Positions 56,520 through 64,000 of a DNA stretch of 64,000 nt are shown here, piece by piece. The first letter of the stretch is position 1; each line of letters begins with the position of its first letter. The translations under genes were made by a program, and so were the position numbers. The notes under the pieces are model-generated. The model searched no databases. It was not told the origin of the DNA and worked only from the letters and a program-made list of their open reading frames with translations. This DNA is from Mytilus galloprovincialis (Eukaryota > Mollusca > Bivalvia > Mytilida > Mytilidae), in NCBI RefSeq assembly GCF_965363235.1, contig NC_134841.1, forward strand, positions 62,951,078 through 63,015,077. The letters are read 5' to 3'.

Positions 56520-57131
56520 AGTATGTATATTAATGAAATTTATCCTGTTGAACTTACTTTAAATAAAGCTAATACTAACAATGACCACTGCCCTTTTCTT
56601 GATTTTGATATCTATATCACTAATGGAAAGCTGAATACTAAAATTTATGATAAAAGGGATGATTTTTCATTTCCTATCGTTAATTATCCGTTTTTAGATG
56701 GTGACAATCCCTTGTCACCAACTTACGGTGTTTATATATCTCAACTTGTACGATTCGCTCGTGTATGTAACAATGTTTTCGATTTTAACGAGAGAAATTT
56801 ATGTATTACTGAAAAATTATTACACCAGGGTTTTCGATATCACAAACTAGTCAAAACATTTACTAAATTTAATCATCGGTATAAAGACATCATTCGTAAA
56901 TATAGCTTAACATGCAGACTTCTAATACGTTCAGGTATTTCACATCCAATTTTTTATGGTAATATTCTTTATAAAGCACAAAGGTGTCAGTATTCACCTC
57001 AGAAACTTACAAAACCTTTGAATAGACTTATTAAGAAGGGATATAATTACGATACTGTTGTCAAGTCATTAAAGATTGCATATTTTGGCGTTAATATTGA
57101 GTCACTGATAAGGTCTTTGCATCGGAACTAA
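56520..57131 (+). pseudogene. Retroelement RT C-terminal fragment
   Basis: The frame reads HCPFLDFDIYITNGKLNTKI, then NYPFLDGDNP, YGVYISQLVRFARVC and LCITEKLLHQGF. This C-terminal RT pattern is very common in bivalve genomes and loosely resembles Penelope-like elements. The RT catalytic motifs are upstream and absent, so the copy is 5'-truncated. The ORF opens at 56460 without a convincing start. TAA at 57129-57131. Confidence 0.65.
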
Positions 57132-57775
57132 ACACATTTATTCTAAAAAACCGTTGTTGGCATGACACGGGTTATGTTCTTCTCATATATGTTATGATGG
57201 TATGATACTAAACCCCTAACGGGAAGGATTGTGCCTGATGTTCATATGATGAAATCATAATCTTTCAGTCAGTTTAATTGAAGTCTGGAGCTGGCATGTC
57301 AGTTAACTGCTAGTAGTCTGTTGTTATTTATGTATTATTGTCATTTTGTTTATTTTCTTCGGTTACATCTTCTGACATCAGACTCGGATTTCTCTTGAAC
57401 TGAATTTTAATGTGCGTATTGTTATGCGTTTACTTTACTACATTGGTTAGAGGTATAGGGGAGGGTTGAGATCTCACAAACATGTTTAACCCCGCCGCAT
57501 TTTTGCGCCTGTCCCAAGTCAGGAGCCTCTGGCCTTTGTTAGTCTTGTATTATTTTAATTTTAGTTTCTTGTGTACAATTTGGAAATTAGTATGGCGTTC
57601 ATTATCACTGGACTAGTATATATTTGTTTAGGGGCCAGCTGAAGGACGCCTCCGGGTGCGGGAATTTCTCGCTACGTTGAAGACCTGTTGGTGACCCTCT
57701 GCTGTTGTTGTTTTTTATTTGGTCGGGTGGTTGTCTCTTTGACACATTCCCCATTTCCATTCTCAATTTTAATTA
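57132..57775 (+). repeat. 3' UTR/tail of the same retroelement
   Basis: Follows the RT fragment directly and ends CCCCATTTCCATTCTCAATT. Short pieces of this tail are scattered at 761-895, 6451-6526, 29140-29330 and 45230-45310, as expected for 5'-truncated retroposition. Confidence 0.65.
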
Positions 57776-57819
57776 AACAATCGTTAAAACTGGTCCCGTG
57801 AGATGCAAAAAAAAGGAGA

Positions 57820-59165
57820 GTGGATGTTGATGTTGATAAATACATTATCTGCGATTCTGTTGTTGAAGAAATTCTAATAACATCAACAGAATCTGGAAGA
57901 AATAGTCTGATAAATGCTGCAGCAAAGAGACGTCATGATTTGTTCAGTAATTTGAATGAATTCTGCAATGAAACAACAAGTGAATTATCCGTATTTAGGT
58001 ATCATAGGTCATGTTATAAAAGCTACACAAGTAAGCAGAATTTAAAATCAGTGTCATGTTCTTCAGCTGAAAAGGAAACACCAGGTATAAATTCCGATTT
58101 ATCTAATTCTTTGGTGCCTGAAAATATTGATCACAATACATCAAAGTGTATTATTTGCAAAACAAATGTCTCATAAAAGGGTGAAAACATTACATACAAT
58201 TTCATCTGCTGAAAGGTTCGTCAATCTTAAAGATGTTGCTGTTAGAGCTTGCGACGCTGGATGATAAATCGAATAGAGCAAGAGAATTTGCTCAATAATG
58301 CAGTGTATCACACAGCATGTCTGAACACATACTTGGCATATATATAGACCATAATCCACTAAAAAATCTGCGTATGATTTGGCATTTGGAAGAGCAGTTG
58401 AAATTACATACCGAGACCTTATTCGTGACAAAAAGTCTCTTGTATTGTCATCACTTTTGACAATGTACCAGTCTTTTTTACCTGATGAAGTAAGTAAGAC
58501 ATACTGTAATTTTTCTTAACTTAGGACTTGAGAAGCACTACAGGGATGCCATTGTATTTTTTGCTCAACAAGGACAAGGTAAAGCTAGCAATGTATTTGC
58601 TAGCGATATTTCCATTGGAGACGTTGTTAAAGCATTAAATAACATCTAAGCAGAATTAGAAATGCTTGAGATAAAAACCGACTTTAGTCCATGCGTATAT
58701 AGCTCCACTAAAACCAACGAACAAACCGATATGCATGTACTTTATGAAGCAGCCTCAATATAAAGACAAAAAATGGAAAATGTTTATATATCTTATTATT
58801 ATCCTGCAAATGACAAAGTATCGTTGGAAATGTCAGAAGCAATGTTGCCACCCTGTTTGATAAGTTTTGTTTTTTGGCTTCTTCAGTATCAATGGATATT
58901 TCGTATGACATTCGAAGAAAATGTGCTGCTCTCGCAGAGTGCCTGATGTCAAATTGTAATAACATAATTACTCCATTTAGTCTTGATTTTGCAGTACAGT
59001 TGCATGATGAGTTCGGATCGAAGTCTTTGATTGAAAATTTAAATGCACATGGTTTCTGTGTCAAGTATGACGAGGTTCGGAGGCTTTTGATTTGTGTAGC
59101 GAATGCTGAAATAACAAAAATACAAGGTGGTTGTTATGTCCCGTTCGGTATAGCTAACTAAAAAA
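57820..59165 (+). pseudogene. Decayed copy of a large repeated zinc-motif protein family, function unknown
   Basis: Pieces in all three + frames keep a consistent order: DSVVEEILITSTESGRNSL with SVFRYHRSCYKSYTSK and KCIICKTN (Cys/His motif, 57820-58176), AYDLAFGRAVEI and RDLIRDKKSLVLSSLL (about 58370-58470), AQQGQGKASNVFASDISIGD (about 58565), and FAVQLHDEFGSKSLIENLNAHG then CVKYDEVRR (58990-59075). Similar long uncharacterised proteins occur in high copy in molluscs and corals and may be mobile-element genes. Several stops and frameshifts separate the pieces, so it is a pseudogene. 59166-60015 has no recognised feature. Confidence 0.5.
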
Positions 59166-60014
59166 TCAAAAGCTCAAACACATCAAACGAATGGATAGCA
59201 ACTGTCTAATTCATGACTTGGTACAGACATTTTCGTATGTAAAAATTGGTGGATTGAACCTGGTTTTATAGCTAGCTAAACCTCTTTCTTGTATGGCAGT
59301 CGCATCGAATTCCGTTTGAAACTTGAATTTGGGAAATTCAACCGGAAACATACCCGTGAGATGTAATTTCATTTATAAAAGCTTAAATACTGTGCGCATT
59401 GCATGAAATGGTGTTGGTTGTTATCGACGTATCCGTGTATTTTTCACGAATATCGACCGAAGGGACGAACATACATCATACTTCTATTATATACTATTTT
59501 GTCTTAAACAATAATCCGTCTTAAATTGTATTTTCTCTTAAACTGTATTTCATATTAAACAGTATTTCGTCTTAACCAGTATTTTGATAAAATAAATGCA
59601 ACCAATTCTACTAAAGTGTCCCATGAACTGCTTTGAATTCAAAGATGCAAAATATTGAATTTTAAAACAGATCTTAATAAAAAAAAAAAAAACCTATCAA
59701 ACCATCATTTTAAAGGTCAGTTGACATGCGCCACTTCATCGGTACAGTACATGGTGAATTTTTAATGTATGATGAACGATCTATCTCTTAGATATACATA
59801 TAGCTACGGTCTAATTATACATAATTCTTCTAGTGGTGTCTGTTTGTTTTTAATGGCATTGTACATGTATTAATCAACTACGAAATTCAATACTTTATAA
59901 AATGAATCATAAATGCTATCTTCAAGAAAAGAGAAAAGACCAAAAAAGAGAAAAACGTAAAAAGATGAGAATTGTTATGAAACTACTAATGTACAAACAA
60001 ATGTATGAACATGC

Positions 60015-60110
60015 GAATAGTTATCAAAGGTACCAGGATCATAATTTTGTACACCAGACGCGCGTTTTGTTTACATGAGACTCATCAGTGACGCTCATAT
60101 CAAAATAGTT
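60015..60110 (-). repeat. Dispersed repeat, ACGCGCGT family, short copy
   Basis: GTTATCAAAGGTACCAGGAT, CACCAGACGCGCGTTTTG and GACTCATCAGTGACGCTCA. Confidence 0.7.
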
Positions 60111-60319
60111 ATGAAACAAAACAAATACAGACAGAACATAGGTTTTAGTTTAGATAAAAATACAATAGGATGAAATTTTACCTAAAGAAAAACACACAGT
60201 AATCTTAAATAAAACACACCAAACCTTCAATTTAAATCGTTGTCTCGTACAGAGTTTTAGAAAAATTCTGATATTGAGTGTTTTTAGTCATCATGTTTTA
60301 AGCTTTATCATCACCATGT

Positions 60320-60510
60320 ATTAGTTTTCTCGTTTGAATTGTTTTACATTGTCTTATCGGGGCCTTTTATAGCTGACTATGAGGTATGGTCTTTGCTCAT
60401 TGTTGAAGGCCGTACGGTGACCTATAGTTGATAATGTCTGTGTCATTTTGGTCTTTTGTGGATAGTTGTCTCATTGGCAATCATACCACATCTTCTTTTT
60501 TATATATGCT
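60320..60510 (+). repeat. Dispersed repeat copy (GTCTCATTGGC family)
   Basis: GGGGCCTTTTATAGCTGACT, GCTCATTGTTGAAGGCCGTA and GTTGTCTCATTGGCAATCAT. Same as 62880-63060. Confidence 0.7.
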
Positions 60511-60954
60511 ATAAGTTTCAATATTTGTTCTTGCATTTCAAATTTATTTAAGTTTAACGGACTTTTTATTTTTCTAATGTCACTTTTAAAGACTAACAGA
60601 ATCAACTTGTCATGGAAAAGCACAGTGAATTTATATCAAATGTTTTAAAGAGGTGAAACTCTAATAAATTATTTCTGTTGTTGTTGTTTGGAAAAGTTGA
60701 TTGACATAGTTTATTCCTGTTTTTGGTTTTACGAAACATTTCTTTGTCAGTTTCCTTTTTTTTTTTTATTATTATCATCAAAAATGGTATCAGTGTTATA
60801 TTCATTGCTATTATCTTTATTCTCTAAATTTGATTTAGATATATCGTAATTTCTATATTAAAGAGATGCTTCTAAAATTGAGTACTGGAGGCCTTTAGTT
60901 ACTGATCTGTCTCCAAGATACTTAAAGGATAAATGATCGATAATCAACCGTAGT

Positions 60955-61299
60955 TTGAATAAATGATGTGTAGTCTAAATCTAATTCAATAGATACCGAT
61001 CTTTGAACAGTACACTATAGATTTTGAAAGATTGAATTTGAAAATGAATGATGGGTAGTATAAATCTAATTCAATAGAGACAGATATATAAACAGTACAT
61101 TATGGATTTTGAAATATTGAATTTGAAAATTATGAAAAATTCAACAAATTCGAATCATGTTCTTTACGCTACATGAATATGGCAAATAATTCTATTCAAA
61201 ATAGACACGGATCTATAAACAGTACACTATGGATTTTGAAAGATTGAATTTTAAAATTAGGAAAAATTCTACAAATTTGAATCATGATCTTCACGCTGC
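60955..61299 (+). repeat. Imperfect tandem repeat in the 5' region of the second Amt gene
   Basis: Three diverged units (about 60956, 61043 and 61192) share AACAGTACACTATGGATTTT and AAAGATTGAATTT. The second and third also share CATGAATATGGCAAATAATTC, the start-codon context. Promoter and 5' UTR are therefore duplicated. Confidence 0.75.
61173..61247 (+). promoter_or_regulatory. Upstream ORF copied from the second Amt start
   Basis: ATG at 61173 opens a 24-codon frame beginning MNMANNS, the same first seven residues as the real protein, ending TGA at 61245-61247. If the mRNA starts upstream, this uORF would precede the true start by 127 bases and could lower translation. Confidence 0.5.
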
Positions 61300-61429
61300 A
61301 TGAATATGGCAAATAATTCAACTACAGCTTTAGACTCTGATGGTGCCGTAGCTATTGTAAATAACTTAACATGGGACGATGCAACGTGGATATTAACCAG
61401 TTCTTTCATTATTTTCACTATGCAATCAG
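61300..61429 (+). CDS. Second ammonium transporter gene, exon 1 (gene continues beyond the window)
   Basis: Reads MNMANNSTTALDSDGAVAI, then DDATWILTSSFIIFTMQSG, and a donor (GTAGGT) at the same position and phase as exon 1 of the first Amt gene. Start at 61300, or at the in-frame ATG at 61306; an in-frame stop at 61285-61287 limits the N-terminus. No exon 2 (GFGLLESG-like) occurs before the window ends, so intron 1 exceeds 2.5 kb. A paralogue in tandem, same orientation. Confidence 0.85.
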
Positions 61430-61639
61430 GTAGGTTTTGTTGGACAATTTTACCTTTATAACAGTTTATTTCATTGTTGTATTGTAGTATTTTCGTTGTT
61501 GAATTGTTTAGTAAATAACTATCAATTGGACTATAACATATACATATAACGTAATCATCTGGAAATGAGGGAAAATGCTACCTACCGTTCAACCTACCAT
61601 GTCAGGTATAATAAGTTTGGTGTGATAGCTATTTTTAAC

Positions 61640-61960
61640 ATAAAAGGGAATATATGGTATGACTGCCTATGAGATAACTCTCCACAAGAAACCAAATGAC
61701 ACAGAAATTAACAACTATAGGTCACCATAATACGGCCTTCAATAATGAACATATCCCATACCGCATAATCAGCTATAAAAGGCCTCGAAATGAAAAATGT
61801 ATAAAAAATCAAATTAGACAACTAACGGCCTAATTTATGTACAAAAAATGAACGAAAAACAAATATGTAACACATAAACAAGCAATAACCACTGAATTAC
61901 AGGCTCCTGACTTGAGACAGGCACATACATACAGAATGTGACGGGGTTAAACATGTTAGC
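61640..61960 (-). repeat. Dispersed repeat copy in intron 1 of the second Amt gene
   Basis: TATGGTATGACTGCCTATGA, GGTCACCATAATACGGCC and ACAGGCTCCTGACTTGAGAC, the inverse of 60320-60510 plus extra sequence shared with 36410-36720. Confidence 0.65.
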
Positions 61961-62099
61961 GGAATCCCAACCCTCCTACTACTACCACATTTTTATTGTC
62001 CCCTTCTCTATGGTACATGAAGTAGATAGACATGTACTCAGTGGTAGCCTTATATCTTTGATGACTGTGTACATCAAAGTGAAGCTTAACAAAATTAAA

Positions 62100-62440
62100 G
62101 GGAACATGTTTCTTACGTCGTAACTACAACCCCTTCCCTTTTCATGAATGTGACCTACCGAATTAGACTATTTACCGGGTTTGTAATAACATGAGCAGTA
62201 CGACGGGTGCCACATGTGAAACAGGATCTGCCGGAGCACATGAGATCACCCCCAGTTTTTGTGGGGTTCGTATTACTCAGTCTTTAGTTTTCTCTATTGT
62301 TTCTTGTGTGATATAATTGTTTGTCTGTTTGTCTTTTTCATTTTTGTCATGACATTGTCAGTTTGTTTTCGATGTATGAATTTGACTGTTCCTCTGGTAT
62401 CTTTCGCCCCTCTTGTATTACATTTACCCCGACAACAACA
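62100..62440 (+). repeat. Truncated retroelement 3' end
   Basis: TTCTTACGTCGTAACTACAA, CGACGGGTGCCACATGTGAA and GAGATCACCCCCAGTTTTTG. Same family as 43117-43530 and 15580-15950. Confidence 0.7.
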
Positions 62441-62879
62441 ACCGCACACTGTTCAAACATAATTTGAAAAAGAAGGATAACAATGGCAGAAACTATTTAT
62501 AAGTCTAACCCCATGAAGTGGTTGACCGATACTATATATCTCGGTGTCTCAACTCACCATCGACATAGATTCTCATTCTTATGTCATTAGACACCAGCAT
62601 AATCGTCTAATCTATAATTTTACTGATTGTGTCCTGTTCCCGGTTTTTCCTGGGTGACTTAGGAATCGCATTGCGGGCGAATGATGGATATCAGGAGACG
62701 TTTTCCCTGTCGACACATCCTGTTTCGCTTTTATAGGATTTACTGCAATTCCCTTCGTTTTTTACCCTACATGTTTTCTTAATCGATTTATGACATTTGA
62801 ACATTGACAAACTACTTTTGCCTATATTTAGGCCAAGGAAACGTGATAAATGGACTCGACAAAATAACATAAATTAGGC

Positions 62880-63060
62880 TGTTTGGTTTCTCGTTTGAAT
62901 TATTTAACATTTGTCATTTCGGGGCCTTATAGCTGGCTATGCGGTATGGGCTTTGCTCATTATTGAATGCCGAACGGTGATCTACAGTTGCTAATTTCTG
63001 TGTCATTTGGTCTCTTGTGGAGAGTTGTCTCATTGGCAGTCATACTACATCTTCTTTTTT
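62880..63060 (+). repeat. Dispersed repeat copy (GTCTCATTGGC family)
   Basis: GGCTATGCGGTATGGGCTTT, TGCCGAACGGTGATCTACAG and GAGAGTTGTCTCATTGGCAG. Confidence 0.7.
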
Positions 63061-63204
63061 GTATCGACAAACTAAAGTCAGATACAAGTAGGTTATCTGT
63101 TATAAACCTATTACTTTAATAGATCTTTGTGTCTGCTTGAGTTTCCTGTCCGACAATTGGCTTGTTTTCATTAAATCTAGTTGTGTTCATTTTGATAAAA
63201 TAAT

Positions 63205-63440
63205 AAAAAAAAATTGAAAACAACACGTTTATAATCCTGGTACCTTTGATAACTATGAATAATTTCTTACGTCCGAAGCGCTTTTCTGGATTTACCTTCA
63301 TTAGAAACGCTCAAAGCCAAACATTTGAGATCCGAAGATGTATAAGTACAGAAACCGTTGAAGAGCTATATGTCAAAAATACCTAAAATAAATAGCCAAA
63401 TTCATCTAAAGCCAACTTTGCCTGAGGGAGTTGAAACCTT
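63205..63440. repeat. Dispersed repeat (CGTCCGAAGCG family), copy 1
   Basis: TTGAAAACAACACGTTTATA, CGTCCGAAGCGCTTTTCTGG and AACCGTTGAAGAGCTATATG, repeated at 63675-63860. Copy 1 carries extra bases (ATCCTGGTACCTTTGATAAC) that copy 2 lacks. Confidence 0.75.
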
Positions 63441-63480
63441 AGTCTCTTGATAATTTCACAATTTATAACGTACAATTTTA

Positions 63481-63578
63481 CAATCTAATTAAAAACCGAT
63501 CTCTCATGCTCCCGTTTTCTGATATGTCGCGACATATCAGAAAACGGGAGCATGAGAGATCGGTTTTTAATTAGATTG
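63481..63578. repeat. 98-bp perfect palindrome
   Basis: Arms 63481-63529 and 63530-63578 are exact reverse complements with no loop, centred on TCGCGA. It lies between the two copies of the CGTCCGAAGCG repeat. Confidence 0.92.
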
Positions 63579-63674
63579 ACAATTTAGTAAAGTTTGTTAA
63601 ATCATGTCAGTACCGAAGTAAGTACTGACTACTGAGCTGATGATATCCTCGGGACTGATACGACCCAGTGATGT

Positions 63675-63860
63675 AAAAAATTGAAAACAACACGTTTAAT
63701 AATTTCTTGCGTCCGAAGCGTTTTTCTGGATTTACCTTCATCAGGAACGCTCAAAACTAAACATTTGAAATCTGAAGATGTATAAGTGTCAAAACCGTTG
63801 AAGAGCTATATGTCAAAAACACCAAAAATAAATAGCCAAATTCATCTACAGTGGCATAGC
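63675..63860. repeat. Dispersed repeat (CGTCCGAAGCG family), copy 2
   Basis: Near copy of 63205-63440. At 63850 a CAGTGGCATAGCTAGG start suggests another MITE-like end running off the window. Confidence 0.7.
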
Positions 63861-64000
63861 TAGGCTATTTTTAAGTGTACGCCCCAACCTCGGTGAGGAG
63901 TTTGAGAGCTCCAATCGGATCCAGGTTATAAAACCTATTCATAGTAGTGGGTAGGAGGAGCGGGAGTCCCATTTCTATCATTAAAAAGAACTGCATGTAG

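Noticed and set aside
61938-62123. 61-codon ORF in the dispersed repeat of the second Amt intron
   Set aside because: Falls across the junction of two repeat families, so it cannot be a conserved gene.

Overview
The window looks like nuclear DNA of a bivalve mollusc, most likely a mussel (Mytilus-like). It is AT-rich and intron-containing, host genes are few, and about half of it can be assigned to mobile elements, tandem arrays or short dispersed repeats. The organism call rests on the mix seen here: a peroxidase with a His/Gly/Cys-rich tail, a RING-less TRIM-like gene, invertebrate Amt-type ammonium transporters, 'pearl'-like tandem-core elements, Polintons, and Ngaro-like tyrosine-recombinase retroelements. 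All names come from motif recognition; no database search was run.

Layout. 1-2.7 kb: 3' part of a secreted animal haem peroxidase gene (three exons, + strand). 4.0-5.7 kb: intron-free CDS of a B-box/coiled-coil/NHL-like protein (- strand), convergent with the peroxidase. 5.8-13.9 kb: a 5'-truncated LINE split by a nearly whole Ngaro-like element with split direct repeats (A1-genes-B1-A2-B2). 13.5-18.8 kb: repeat-rich intergenic DNA. 18.86-41.13 kb: a complete nine-exon ammonium transporter gene (+ strand). Its exons join in phase to 567 codons with the twin-His pore motifs. Its 8.8-kb first intron holds a second, non-autonomous Ngaro-like element on the - strand, itself carrying a 3-kb palindromic PIF/Harbinger derivative. 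Other introns hold a 1.3-kb tandem duplication, fold-back MITEs and dispersed repeats. 41-46.7 kb: intergenic repeats and a gag-like remnant. 46.76-54.69 kb: a broken Polinton with 588-bp terminal inverted repeats, protease and packaging-ATPase remnants, and an interior now mostly satellite arrays and a pearl-like element. 55-60 kb: a retroelement RT fragment with its 3' tail and a decayed copy of an unfamiliar zinc-motif gene family. 61.3 kb: first exon of a second ammonium transporter gene that runs off the right edge, preceded by a tandemly duplicated 5' region containing a decoy start codon.

The two Amt genes lie head-to-tail and encode an identical 19-residue segment in exon 1 with different synonymous codons, so they look like an old tandem duplication. 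The peroxidase and TRIM-like genes show no functional link to them. Everything else is best read as layers of transposition: Ngaro into LINE, a short repeat tail into the LINE ORF, Harbinger palindrome into the second Ngaro-like element, and a pearl-like element into a satellite array inside the Polinton relic.
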